Shown: positions 7,687-16,709, numbered from the stretch's first letter. The stretch: 64,000 bases of DNA from Tissierella pigra (GCF_009695605.1 NZ_VUNQ01000006.1:1-64000), one strand, 5' to 3'. Numbers and translations are program-made. The notes: generated by a model from the sequence alone, not told the origin.

Positions 7687-8705
7687 CAAAATTTATTCAC
7701 CCCATTTTTGTAGAGTTCACTGGATATACATAAAAACTTCAATATATTGTTTTCATCAAAAATAACATTAACTTCAGCTCCAGAACTTATAAGGGTTGCT
7801 AATCTTTCATTAATTTTACAGATATTTTTATCATCTAAATTATCTTTAAATATATCATTTAATCTAGGATGTACATATATTTTATGATGATCATAATCTA
7901 AAACTTGTTTATCAATAATTTTGCTTTCTCCATCAATTTTAAACTTATGAATTTCATCAGAGATATTAACAAATAAGTAATTATCTTTGAATAGAAGGCC
8001 TTTAAGATCTCCTTTAATCTGTTTATTGTCTGTTATACTTTCTAAATATTTTTTGTATGAATCATAAAGATACTTTTCATACGGATCATAAAGTTTTTCT
8101 AATCTTACCTCCTCAATAAAATTTTGCTCAGTTGTACTATTTAGGTCAATAAAAAAAAATTCATATATAATTCTAAATTGAGAAATCAACGTAAAAATGA
8201 AAAAGAAAATGATTAATAATATTCCCTTTTTCAAAAATCTATCTTTTGCTTTGTATACATAGAATCTTGTCACTACATGTCCCAGATATAATCCTATAAA
8301 ATGTAAAAATACCATATCCATTCCTAGTTGGCTGATATGTAATAATGATTTTATAAGTTCATAAAGTATTGATATTATTAAAAATATAATTATAGACTTT
8401 TTCTTAGATATATTTTGTATATTTAAAATACATCCTATGGGGATAAATATAAAGATATTAAATATTATAAGGTATATAATAAATTTTATATTTACTCCAT
8501 AAAAAATTGCATTAGAATATATATTAGATATGTTAAATCGAAAGCTATTATATTTAATAATATTTGGAATATCTTTTATGTAATTTCCTCTTACTATATC
8601 AAATTGAAAAAAGAATATAAGAATTATAAACGCAAGAAAAATCAAACTTAATAGATTTAAAAACTTATTTATATTCTTTATTGAATCGTTACTTTTTAAA
8701 TCCAT
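7686..8705 (-). CDS. VanZ-like membrane protein with C-terminal soluble domain
   Basis: 339 residues. The first 175 form a membrane domain with VanZ features: IFIPIGCILN, then YELIKSLLHISQLGMDMVFLHFIGLYLGH, where family members usually have E..Q and D..D..N..G. A further hydrophobic segment (about 160-180) leads to a soluble, charged domain of about 150 residues of unknown role. VanZ gives low-level teicoplanin resistance in enterococci, so an immunity role for a membrane- or wall-active peptide is possible. The gene lies 26 bases after the radical SAM gene and is coupled to the TraX-like gene. Confidence 0.65.
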   Translation of the reverse strand: MDLKSNDSIKNINKFLNLLSLIFLAFIILIFFFQFDIVRGNYIKDIPNIIKYNSFRFNISNIYSNAIFYGVNIKFIIYLIIFNIFIFIPIGCILNIQNISKKKSIIIFLIISILYELIKSLLHISQLGMDMVFLHFIGLYLGHVVTRFYVYKAKDRFLKKGILLIIFFFIFTLISQFRIIYEFFFIDLNSTTEQNFIEEVRLEKLYDPYEKYLYDSYKKYLESITDNKQIKGDLKGLLFKDNYLFVNISDEIHKFKIDGESKIIDKQVLDYDHHKIYVHPRLNDIFKDNLDDKNICKINERLATLISSGAEVNVIFDENNILKFLCISSELYKNGVNKF

Positions 8706-8731
8706 TCTTTAACCTCTTTCTTTTAGATTTG

Positions 8732-10219
8732 CTATACTATTATTTCATTTACTACTTCCTTCAATGCAGATTTTTTATTTTCTAATAGATTATAATAGTT
8801 TATAAATTTCATTTTTATTTCTTTTTTAGTTTCTTCACACAATCCTTCTTCTTCATCAATTCCATTTTCCCCCATATTTCTTGAATAACAAATATTACAT
8901 AACCCCTGAGCCCAACATTTACTACACTTATCTTCATAATACTCTATATACTCTTTAAAATAATATTTCAAAATATCTTCTATATTAATTCCATCTTTAT
9001 AATTTCCAATAGATGGACAATTTCCAATACGTTCGCAAGGCTTAAATTCACCATCTACTGTTACATAAAGTCTTCTTTGTCCAGGAACACAATTCCCATG
9101 TAAAAATTTTTCTTTAAACACACCTTTATTTAAAACCTCTCTATGTGATACTGATTGTATTGACGTTAAAAGTAAATTAAGATCACTTCTTTTAATAGAA
9201 GATTCATTGTCTTTAATAACAGTATTTGTCACCCAATTTGTTATATTTACTGACTTTAAATTATTCTCTTCTTCTCCATTTATTTTCTTGTTTTCATTAT
9301 AGTCAAAAACCATATCTCCTTCGTCAACATATCCTAGATCAAACTTAACATCATTAGGTAAATTTAGTTCTTTTTCAAAATATTTTTTTATTAGTGTAAT
9401 TTTTTCTTCACTACAGGGAGGTGTAATAACACAATTAATAGATATATTTTTATTTCCATTATTTTTTTCATAAAAATTATCCATCAATAGATTAAACTTT
9501 TCTATTACTATTTCAAATGATCCCTTTCCATTTTTAAACCTTCTAAATCTATTATGTATAGCCATAGGACCATCTATACTACACATAATATTAACACTAA
9601 TGTTATCGCTATGTAGAGTATTGAAATAATTTATCATGTCTAAAGTTAATAAAGTTAAATTTGTTGTAAATGAAACACCTAGATTTATATTTTTATAATT
9701 ATTCCTAACATACTCTATACATTTTTTCATTAAATCAAAATTTGCTAATGGTTCTCCACCATAAAATGTCAAAAAGAATCTATCTCTTTTATAATCTTTT
9801 AAAACAATATCTAATGTTTTTTTTGCAATTTCAAAAGGCATACTTTTATTTCCAAAACTTCTATATTTAGGATGGTGTTCGTTATATATACAATATCCAC
9901 ATCTTAAATTACATTCCTCCGTTAATTCTATAATTATTTGTGTACATTGTCCATTTAAGCTCTTTTCCAACTCTTTAACTGTTGGAATAGAAAAAGGTAT
10001 TCTTTCAGGATATTTAAACAAGTTTTCTTTTTCAATAAATTCTTTAAATGTTTTATTTTCTTTACAAGCCCTTTCTAGTGAAAGTTTATTATTAAGAATT
10101 CTATGAATTAATTTTATTTCTTTTAAATCACAGCCTACTACTTTTCCAGTTCCTGAATCATAAAAATAATTGTTTTTCTTCGAAGTTTCAAATATCATTC
10201 CATATCTTTGGTTTTTCAT
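8732..10219 (-). CDS. Radical SAM/SPASM peptide maturase (CcpM-like)
   Basis: 495-residue enzyme that should install cross-links in the locus peptide using S-adenosylmethionine and iron-sulfur clusters. Cys103, Cys107 and Cys110 (EECNLRCGYCIYN) bind the catalytic [4Fe-4S] cluster, and TFYGGEPLANFDL is the GGE motif for SAM. The C-terminal SPASM domain has eight Cys for auxiliary clusters (377, 395, 401, 432, 435, 441, 444, 461), including GNCVPGQRRLYVTVDGEFKPC and CSKCWAQGLCNIC. The first 90 residues could be the peptide-recognition part. The ATG at 10217-10219 is preferred, since AAAGGAG lies 7 bases upstream; the earlier ATG (10240) lacks a site. The layout fits the Cys-rich-peptide maturases (CcpM) of clostridia. 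Confidence 0.85.
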   Translation of the reverse strand: MKNQRYGMIFETSKKNNYFYDSGTGKVVGCDLKEIKLIHRILNNKLSLERACKENKTFKEFIEKENLFKYPERIPFSIPTVKELEKSLNGQCTQIIIELTEECNLRCGYCIYNEHHPKYRSFGNKSMPFEIAKKTLDIVLKDYKRDRFFLTFYGGEPLANFDLMKKCIEYVRNNYKNINLGVSFTTNLTLLTLDMINYFNTLHSDNISVNIMCSIDGPMAIHNRFRRFKNGKGSFEIVIEKFNLLMDNFYEKNNGNKNISINCVITPPCSEEKITLIKKYFEKELNLPNDVKFDLGYVDEGDMVFDYNENKKINGEEENNLKSVNITNWVTNTVIKDNESSIKRSDLNLLLTSIQSVSHREVLNKGVFKEKFLHGNCVPGQRRLYVTVDGEFKPCERIGNCPSIGNYKDGINIEDILKYYFKEYIEYYEDKCSKCWAQGLCNICYSRNMGENGIDEEEGLCEETKKEIKMKFINYYNLLENKKSALKEVVNEIIV

Positions 10220-10313
10220 AATATACTCCTTTCCATTCAATATTATCTAAAATCACTTGATTAATATCACCATTTCATTTTGAATATAATAGTATTATTC
10301 TATATATAACTCT

Positions 10314-10341
10314 ATTATAGGATATATCACCCTATTGTAAA
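10314..10341 (-). promoter_or_regulatory. Promoter of the radical-SAM operon with overlapping dyad
   Basis: On the minus strand TTTACA (10336-10341) is 16 bases from TATAAT (10314-10319). A dyad, ATAGG-9 bases-CCTAT, spans the spacer at about 10317-10335, a position where a bound regulator would block RNA polymerase. A second possible -35 box, TTGACA, lies at 10343-10348. Confidence 0.6.
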
Positions 10342-10427
10342 TGTCAATAATTTTTATACAATATTTATGTATTTAATATAAACTATAATATTTTGATATT
10401 GATGATACTAGATTTGAGAAAAAAATA

Positions 10428-10472
10428 TAAAGCCCCCATAATGCCAAATTTATTAGCATTCTGAGGGTTTTA
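10428..10472 (-). terminator. Intrinsic terminator after the subtilase operon
   Basis: AAGCCCCCATAATGC (10430-10444) pairs imperfectly with GCATTCTGAGGGTTT (10456-10470). Leftward it is followed by TATATTTTTT, so it should end the subtilase operon; U-rich sequence on the other side would let it work in both directions. The rest of the 395-base gap 10220-10614 holds the radical-SAM promoter and no convincing gene. Confidence 0.65.
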
Positions 10473-10614
10473 TATTTAACCAGTAATCATCCTAATATAA
10501 CTTTCAGATAATCCTTATAAAAGCATGGGAGTTGACAAAGTAAAGGCCATTGGCTTTAATATAAGATCCTTAAATTCTGTATCCTTAGAGAGATATAAGA
10601 TATAATGCGAAACA

Positions 10615-11853
10615 TTATTTTTCAGCTAGTTTGGTAATTAAGTTAACAGGATTAGCAATTAAAATATTTTTATTATAAACAGAGTCCATTTTAACATCAG
10701 CAGTTTCTTCAACTGAACTCCAAAATAAATCTGGAGTAATTTCAGGGTTAACCTGCAAAGCCATAGCATAAAGTCCTGCAATATATGGTGCTGTCCAGCT
10801 TGCTCCCCCTGATCGCATCCATGTGTAATCATTCTCACCTGCATAGCTAGCAAAGGCACGGGAACCCATTGGGAAGAAAATACGCCCCTCATCCTTCCAT
10901 TCATTCAGATCAGTAGCATAATATGAATTAAGATCGTTCGGATCACCAAGAGGTTCTCTACTAAGTCCACCAAAGCGAAAACCATAATCCACATCAGATG
11001 AGACTGCCATAATAAATACTCCTTCTTCTTTCGCCCTATTCAAAGCTTTTTCATAGTCTGCATAGTTGCTGACACCATAATCTGGACTAGGATTAGCAGA
11101 AATAGAAATTACCTTTATTTTTTCTTTATTCGGTAATTGCTTGTTTATATCCAACAATCTGTGTATACCTTCTGCATTATATCTGTATGTCATATCCCCT
11201 TCTTTACCATTCTCATCATCCCATGAAGCTTCTATAAAATATAACTTTGCACCTGGAGCAACTCCTGTGGTTTTCCCTACTGCGAGGGACGCCACCGCTG
11301 CACCATGCATATGCCACTCTGCATCACTCTTAGGAATATCTTCATAATATATAAGATTATCCCTATATTCGTCGTGTCCTGTAAATAATGTCACATCAAC
11401 AATCCCAATTGATATTCCTCTTCCATCTATTCCTTGAGCATGTAAATCACGTACATTAAGTCCCGGATCTTTCCCTAATTCAATAATCTTATTTGGATCA
11501 AAATTTCCTGGTAATTTTTCTGGCCAAATAGTCTTTGTGTTAAACCGAATATAATATAGTAAATCTTCATACTTGGAAATATCCAACTTACTTATATTAT
11601 AGCTCCCAACATCTATTCTGGTAGTGTTGTCATTTGGGGCTTCAGGAAAAGAATCTAAAGTTCCATGCGTTTCAGGATTAGGCTTTGTAGTCTTATGTAT
11701 ACCTATTTCAATTATTTCACTACTTTCATTGGAAGCAGAATATACATCTATCTTCCCAAGACTTTGCAGGAAGGTTTTGTCGGAACACCCCATTAGCATA
11801 ATTATCAAAACAAACAAAGAAACCATTATTTTTATGGCAGTAATGCGTTTCAT
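10615..11853 (-). CDS. Subtilisin-like (S8) lipoprotein, divergent copy
   Basis: 412-residue lipoprotein (lipobox LMGC, Cys23) with an S8 fold outside the membrane. The triad is readable as Asp153 (GIVDVT), His183 (HMHGAAVASLAVG) and Ser352 (SGGASWTAPYIAGL). The oxyanion-hole Asn, found as GSN in the neighbouring paralogue, appears as Asp287 (AVSSDVDYG), so catalysis may be reduced. Residues 24-140 form a low-complexity linker and a conserved lead-in shared with the paralogue (WPEKLPGNFDP versus WPNKLPEGFDP). It is last in the operon BlaI-BlaR1-S8-S8, 95 bases after the paralogue. The substrate is unknown. Confidence 0.85.
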   Translation of the reverse strand: MKRITAIKIMVSLFVLIIMLMGCSDKTFLQSLGKIDVYSASNESSEIIEIGIHKTTKPNPETHGTLDSFPEAPNDNTTRIDVGSYNISKLDISKYEDLLYYIRFNTKTIWPEKLPGNFDPNKIIELGKDPGLNVRDLHAQGIDGRGISIGIVDVTLFTGHDEYRDNLIYYEDIPKSDAEWHMHGAAVASLAVGKTTGVAPGAKLYFIEASWDDENGKEGDMTYRYNAEGIHRLLDINKQLPNKEKIKVISISANPSPDYGVSNYADYEKALNRAKEEGVFIMAVSSDVDYGFRFGGLSREPLGDPNDLNSYYATDLNEWKDEGRIFFPMGSRAFASYAGENDYTWMRSGGASWTAPYIAGLYAMALQVNPEITPDLFWSSVEETADVKMDSVYNKNILIANPVNLITKLAEK

Positions 11854-11948
11854 ACAGACACCCCTTTCTTAATAATTGAATTTATTGTGTTGCTGTAGCA
11901 AGGCTAACCTAATAGTTGAAGTTTCTTATCTAATAGATTTCACTATTA

Positions 11949-13220
11949 CTATTTTATATTCTCTATCTTTTCAATCAATTTTATTGGATTAACTATTTTA
12001 CCAAGTTTCTCTTGACTATTGTTATCAACAGATATTATATCACTTGCATTAAATGCTTCTCTCCAGAAAGCTTCAGGTGTAATATCAGGATTAACTTGAC
12101 ATGCAAGTGCATATAATCCTGCAATATAAGGTACTGTCCAACTCATACCGCCTTCTTTATAAAAGACATAATCATCAACACCTGTAGGGCTTGCAGTACA
12201 TCTATAATCCATAGGAACTAAAAGTCGGTCATTTTCATATATTTGTTTCTTCCAAAAATCTCCTTTTGTAAACGAATTAATATCATCTGGGCTTTTTAAA
12301 GGGTCACGTCCAAGTCCAAAATATGGATTACTTCCTACATATACAGTATAAATTCCTTCCTCTTTCGCTTTCTTAATTGAGTCAAATACTTGTTCATATC
12401 CATTCATGTTTCCCCCTACTCCTAAAGAAATTGATATAACTCTGATTTTTTCCCCTTTAGGCAGTATTTTATTAATCTCTACAATACGATCAATAGATTT
12501 TGCAAGCCAAGAAAGATCCCATTCAAATCCTCCATTTTCAAAAATTCCATGTGTTTCAGCAATATAATAAAGATCTGCTTCAGGTGCTACTCCAACTGTC
12601 TTACCTACAGCAATAGATGCAACTGCTGGTCCGTGCATTGCTGCAACTTCATCAATACAGTGAATTTCCTCATACAATTTTAATTGCTCTTTATACTCTA
12701 CATGATCCACTAATAAACCTTGGTCAATTATTGCTATACCAATTCCCTTTCCAGTGATTCCTTTTTTATGGAGTTCTCTTATTCCCAATCCAGGGTTTTT
12801 CCCTAATTCCATTATCATCTCAGGATCAAATCCTTCAGGTAATTTATTTGGCCATTGGGTTTTACTGTCAAAATTAGCATTAAGTAAATCGTTCAGCCTT
12901 TCTGATAAATCAAGCTTTGTTAAATCACTGCTCCTCAAATCAATCTGCCACATTTCATCTGAATCCGAATTATAAATTGGTAACTCTTTCATTTTTCCAG
13001 GATTAATAAAAGAATAATCTGCCGCACTAGGTTTTCTCACAATGGTCAACTGATTTTCTGGCGATAGCAACGTCCTATATTCCTCTGACTCTTCTAGAGT
13101 TTCCAATATTTCATCTGGTTGTTCTGGTATTTCTGATATTTCTGTTTGTGTTGTTTTAGCTGGAGCACATCCTGCCAGTAAAATTGATATTGCTATAAAT
13201 AAACAAATAAATCTTTTCAT
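11949..13220 (-). CDS. Subtilisin-like (S8) lipoprotein
   Basis: 423-residue lipoprotein (LLAGC, Cys18), followed by an acidic linker (about 25-50) and an S8 protease domain from about residue 130. Catalytic positions are Asp166 (AIIDQG), His196 (AMHGPAVASIAVG) and Ser360 (GGMSWTVPYIAGLYAL); the oxyanion Asn298 (VGSNPYFG) is kept. The motifs are non-standard: MHGPAVAS in place of HGTHVAG, and GMSWTVP in place of GTSMA(A/S)P. It starts 21 bases after the BlaR1-type gene, so it is probably induced through that sensor. It is homologous to the next gene and likely arose by tandem duplication. Confidence 0.87.
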   Translation of the reverse strand: MKRFICLFIAISILLAGCAPAKTTQTEISEIPEQPDEILETLEESEEYRTLLSPENQLTIVRKPSAADYSFINPGKMKELPIYNSDSDEMWQIDLRSSDLTKLDLSERLNDLLNANFDSKTQWPNKLPEGFDPEMIMELGKNPGLGIRELHKKGITGKGIGIAIIDQGLLVDHVEYKEQLKLYEEIHCIDEVAAMHGPAVASIAVGKTVGVAPEADLYYIAETHGIFENGGFEWDLSWLAKSIDRIVEINKILPKGEKIRVISISLGVGGNMNGYEQVFDSIKKAKEEGIYTVYVGSNPYFGLGRDPLKSPDDINSFTKGDFWKKQIYENDRLLVPMDYRCTASPTGVDDYVFYKEGGMSWTVPYIAGLYALACQVNPDITPEAFWREAFNASDIISVDNNSQEKLGKIVNPIKLIEKIENIK

Positions 13221-13241
13221 CTTAATTTTCCTCCCCTGTTA

Positions 13242-14981
13242 TCAATTTAAATCCGATAAAATAACTCCATGACTTTTAAGATTACCAAGTTCATCAATTG
13301 TAATCATAAAATCTGCCCATTCACTATATATGGGATTTGGAGAAAATTTATATAGTGTCCCTACATTATTCTGCCAAGAGTCACTATAATCCCCTAATTT
13401 TGAAAACAACTTATTTACTATTGCTGGATTTTTCTCGTATTCCTTTTCTTCAATTCCTAAACTAGAAAAAAAATCCGAATATCCATATACGATAATCACA
13501 TTATTACCGCCCATACTTTGCCAAAAACTATTATCAATTTTAGGAGTAATATTTAAACTTTCCATATCAATTCCAACTACGGACAAGTCACCATATTGTT
13601 CTTCAATTTCACTTCTTTTATAAATATAAGAAATGGGTGCTTTTTCATTTTTAATAGCTGAATTGGCAGGCTTATCAATATAAGAAATCGTTATATTTTC
13701 TAAATCAACTATGTTAGAAAATAGATATAAAGCATTTTTGTTTATTCTTTTCACATGGTCATCCTTAAGACCTGAGACACTATCACTTCTGGAAAATTCA
13801 TATCCCAAATACAGACTTCGTCCTACATCATCCAGATCTTTTCTATTTCCTCTATTGTCAATTATAATAGTATTGATTTTATAATTGTCATTGGGATTTT
13901 CAAGTGAGGTTAAAAGCTGATAAACTTCATATATATTCCCAAGAGAAATAGATTCAGTCAATCCCTCGATTATATTTGAATTCTCCGCTCTTACATTTAT
14001 ATTGATAAATGAGACTGCACCAAAAGAGATACAAATTATGGCTACAATAAGAGCAATATTAGATTTTTGTGGAGGCTTGAGTATCATTTCAATACGATTT
14101 TTCATTTTTCTGCCTCCTGTTGACATAGCAGCAACTATTTGATTGCCACTGTCAGCTATGGATAGAAGCGTAGTACAATAATTGAGATGTTCACTTGAGC
14201 CTATTTTTTCAATAACTCTGCTGTCGCAAGATAGTTCAGCGTCATTCCTTGACACCTTTACGGATAGCCAGATGAGGGGATTGAACCAATATAAAGCACA
14301 AAGAATATTTCCCAGTAGACGAATAAAGTTGTCCCTTTGCCTGTAATGAACCATTTCATGTATAAGTGCAAATTTAATTGCTTTAGTATCATGAATGATA
14401 TTTTCTGTTAGAATGATACTTGGATTAAATATTCCAATTAGACAAGGAGATTTTAGATTTTGAGAAATATATACTGGAATATTATGTTTCAATCCTGCCA
14501 TCTCAGCAACTTCATCATAATCATGAAAATCATAGAATGTCGCACTCTTCAGAATTTTCCTTTGAAAAAAAACATTGCGTATCCCAAAAACAGCTAATAT
14601 ATAAATAACTCCTAAAATCCATACTATAGATAAAATATCAAATAAACCATCATAATTATCCCCTGATCCATTATTCCATATTCGTGTATAACTGGTAGTA
14701 TCTTCATTAACTAAATGTTGATATATATTACTCTCATATAAATCCAAATCATTATCGAGTCTAAAGTCTAAAGCTTGAATTTGCGGAAAAATATTCTTGA
14801 CTTCAATCTCCCATTGAAGATTTAAAGGAATAATCAATCTTAATGCAATGATCATCCATAAAGCATATTGTATTCTTGGATTTATCTTATCTTTAAAAAT
14901 AAATCGAAGCATAAAAATAAGTAGTATCAACAAAGATGCAAGGATTGAATTATGTATTAAGAAGTTCAAAACTTCATTCAT
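13242..14981 (-). CDS. BlaR1-like M56 sensor peptidase
   Basis: 579-residue membrane metallopeptidase. Transmembrane segments are near residues 5-25, 32-52 and 115-135. The zinc motif is HEMVHYRQRD (about 227), followed by ALYWFNPLIWLSVKVSRNDAELSCDSRVI, typical of BlaR1/MecR1. After a segment near residue 320, about 250 residues lie outside the cell and probably form the sensor; they do not show the penicillin-binding STYK pattern, so the signal is probably not a beta-lactam. The ATG at 14981 is chosen since AAAGGAGG lies just upstream; it overlaps the end of the BlaI-type gene by 8 bases. Confidence 0.87.
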   Translation of the reverse strand: MNEVLNFLIHNSILASLLILLIFMLRFIFKDKINPRIQYALWMIIALRLIIPLNLQWEIEVKNIFPQIQALDFRLDNDLDLYESNIYQHLVNEDTTSYTRIWNNGSGDNYDGLFDILSIVWILGVIYILAVFGIRNVFFQRKILKSATFYDFHDYDEVAEMAGLKHNIPVYISQNLKSPCLIGIFNPSIILTENIIHDTKAIKFALIHEMVHYRQRDNFIRLLGNILCALYWFNPLIWLSVKVSRNDAELSCDSRVIEKIGSSEHLNYCTTLLSIADSGNQIVAAMSTGGRKMKNRIEMILKPPQKSNIALIVAIICISFGAVSFININVRAENSNIIEGLTESISLGNIYEVYQLLTSLENPNDNYKINTIIIDNRGNRKDLDDVGRSLYLGYEFSRSDSVSGLKDDHVKRINKNALYLFSNIVDLENITISYIDKPANSAIKNEKAPISYIYKRSEIEEQYGDLSVVGIDMESLNITPKIDNSFWQSMGGNNVIIVYGYSDFFSSLGIEEKEYEKNPAIVNKLFSKLGDYSDSWQNNVGTLYKFSPNPIYSEWADFMITIDELGNLKSHGVILSDLN

Positions 14982-15375
14982 TTTGATCCTCCTTTTCAAT
15001 TAACGCCTTTTTAAGAGATTGTAACATGGAATTAATTTCGTCTTTTGTAATATCCTCACTATCTACTAATGAGGAAACAAGTAACCCCATTTTTCCATGA
15101 AATATTTTTTCTACAAATGAACGTGTTTCCTGTAATACGGTTTCATCTTTATTTAGCAAAGGGTAATAAAGTCTTGCAGGGTTTGCCTCTTCCATACGAA
15201 TATAGTTCTTTTTCTGCATACGTTTTAGAAATGAAATAATTGTATGTCTTGACCAACCTGTTTCCTCCTTTAAATCATCTTCCATCTGTCTACAGGTTAA
15301 AGGATTTTTCTCCCATAAAAGCATCATTATTTTCCATTCTGTATCTGTAAGTTTTGTTTTTTCTCTGTTATCCAA
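14974..15375 (-). CDS. BlaI/MecI-family repressor (second copy)
   Basis: 133-residue winged-helix repressor. It shows the family start LTDTEWKIMMLLWEKNPLTCRQMEDDL, the recognition helix WSRHTIISFLKRMQKKNYI, and the wing ARLYYPLLNKDE; the C-terminal helices serve in dimerisation. The start is TTG (15373-15375) with GGAGGTGATAAA before it. It heads the operon with the M56 sensor and two S8 lipoproteins. Two copies of a 16-bp palindrome flank its promoter and are its probable operators. Sensor-triggered cleavage of the repressor should derepress the whole operon. Confidence 0.9.
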   Translation of the reverse strand: MDNREKTKLTDTEWKIMMLLWEKNPLTCRQMEDDLKEETGWSRHTIISFLKRMQKKNYIRMEEANPARLYYPLLNKDETVLQETRSFVEKIFHGKMGLLVSSLVDSEDITKDEINSMLQSLKKALIEKEDQNE

Positions 15376-15390
15376 TTTATCACCTCCATA

Positions 15391-15465
15391 GTAATCAATT
15401 GCCTACTCATATCATAATATATAAATTTCAATATTGTCAACTATTATTTGTAGGCATCTGCCTAC
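15391..15465 (-). promoter_or_regulatory. Promoter with two BlaI-type operators
   Basis: On the minus strand TTGACA (15435-15440) and TATGAT (15411-15416) are 18 bases apart. A perfect 16-bp palindrome, GTAGGCATCTGCCTAC, lies at 15450-15465 (arms of seven), just upstream of -35. A second copy, GTAATCAATTGCCTAC at 15391-15406, matches 12 of 16 positions and covers the start of transcription. The pair is well placed for repression by the BlaI-type protein of this operon. Confidence 0.8.
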
Positions 15466-15582
15466 TTTAATTAGCAAATCAAAATTTGGGCGAAAAATTC
15501 TCTTAGTCGATTACAGAAATATAATTAAAATTCCTAAATGCAACTAATACATTTGTTATCCTATGAAACTTATAATAGTAAA

Positions 15583-15612
15583 AAAAGACTTACTTTTAAA
15601 AGTAAGTCTTTT
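15583..15612 (-). terminator. Terminator of the LysR gene
   Basis: A perfect 30-base palindrome (AAAAGACTTACT pairing with AGTAAGTCTTTT). Leftward it ends in a run of T, 80 bases after the LysR stop codon. Confidence 0.8.
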
Positions 15613-15689
15613 AGATTTAAAACTTATTTCTTTATTATTCTAGTTAAAAATATTAAACATATACATAAGATTTCTAAAACTTTTAACAC

Positions 15690-16559
15690 CTATGGACTCC
15701 CAAAACTTTCTATAAATTTTAATGCAATAGGAGAAATATATCTATCTTTCACCCATATTGCAGCTATTTGAGTTTTCAACTTTTCACTTTCTATCTCTTT
15801 GTAGATAAGATTTCTATTAGCTGCAAGCTCAAATGCAGACTTAGGAACTATAGCTATTCCAAGTCCTGCATTTGCCCACAAAATGGTGGTTCGAGCATCA
15901 TCATTTTTACAAAATATTTCTGGCTCGAATCCATGCTCCATACAGGTTTCATAAATTAAGTGTTCAAACCTTCTATAAATGATCAATGGTTTATTTTTTA
16001 GTTCACTAACTGATATAGTAGAATCAGTAGAATCCCAATGACATTCCTTTGGTATTGCAGCTATCATAGGTTCAGCCTTTGTATATTTACACTCAAAGTT
16101 CAAAGCATTAAATGGAGTTCTGGCAATACCTACTTCTATAATACCTTTGTTTAGAAGATCAATAAGCGTAAAAGTATTACCCTCGTATATTTCAAACTTA
16201 ATACCAGAATGTTCCCTGCGAAATTCTGATATTCTTCCGCTTAAAAGCGTTTCGCCTGAGGAGGAAACTGTGCCTATTGATAATGTTCCTTTTAATCCCT
16301 TACTAAAGTCATCAATTTCCCTTACAACTGAATTGGACAATTCTAAGATTTGACGTGCTCTGTTCATTAGGATTTTCCCTGCATCTGTAAGTTTCACATG
16401 TCGTGAGCCTCGCTCCACGAGCTTTACACCAAGCTCCTCTTCCAACAGCTTGAGTTGTTGACTTAGAGGAGGCTGTGCCATATTAAGTTTTTTAGCCGCT
16501 GAAGTTATCTGACCTTCCTCTGCAATTGTAAGAAAATATTTTAATTGTCTTAAATCCAT
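15690..16559 (-). CDS. LysR-family transcriptional regulator
   Basis: 289 residues, standard length. The N-terminal winged helix (MDLRQLKYFLTIAEEGQITSAAKKLNMAQPPLSQQLKLLEEELG) is typical, followed by a linker helix and the two-lobed inducer domain (SIGTVSSSGETLL from about residue 93). TTGGAGG precedes the ATG. It is divergent from the ABC exporter pair and separated from it by about 150 bases, the usual arrangement when a LysR protein controls its neighbour. The inducer cannot be told from the sequence. Confidence 0.92.
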   Translation of the reverse strand: MDLRQLKYFLTIAEEGQITSAAKKLNMAQPPLSQQLKLLEEELGVKLVERGSRHVKLTDAGKILMNRARQILELSNSVVREIDDFSKGLKGTLSIGTVSSSGETLLSGRISEFRREHSGIKFEIYEGNTFTLIDLLNKGIIEVGIARTPFNALNFECKYTKAEPMIAAIPKECHWDSTDSTISVSELKNKPLIIYRRFEHLIYETCMEHGFEPEIFCKNDDARTTILWANAGLGIAIVPKSAFELAANRNLIYKEIESEKLKTQIAAIWVKDRYISPIALKFIESFGSP

Positions 16560-16709
16560 AAAAAACCTCCAAAATGATATATGATTTTAATATATTATAT
16601 ATATTAAATAGATATTTTAAATATGGAAACCCTTATGATACAATTATAGTCTGAGATATGAAAATATGCAATATTTCTAATCATTATATTATGATGGAGG
16701 ATGATAGAT

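Noticed and set aside
10525-10605. 26-codon frame on the plus strand (MGVDKVKAIGFNIRSLNSV...)
   Set aside because: It looks protein-like but has no ribosome site, no promoter and no recognisable relative; possible second precursor peptide of the radical-SAM locus was considered, but it has no Cys.
13242-14981. BlaR1 reading as a beta-lactam sensor
   Set aside because: The extracellular part lacks the SxxK/SxN/KTG pattern of a penicillin-binding domain as far as I can see, and no beta-lactamase lies nearby.
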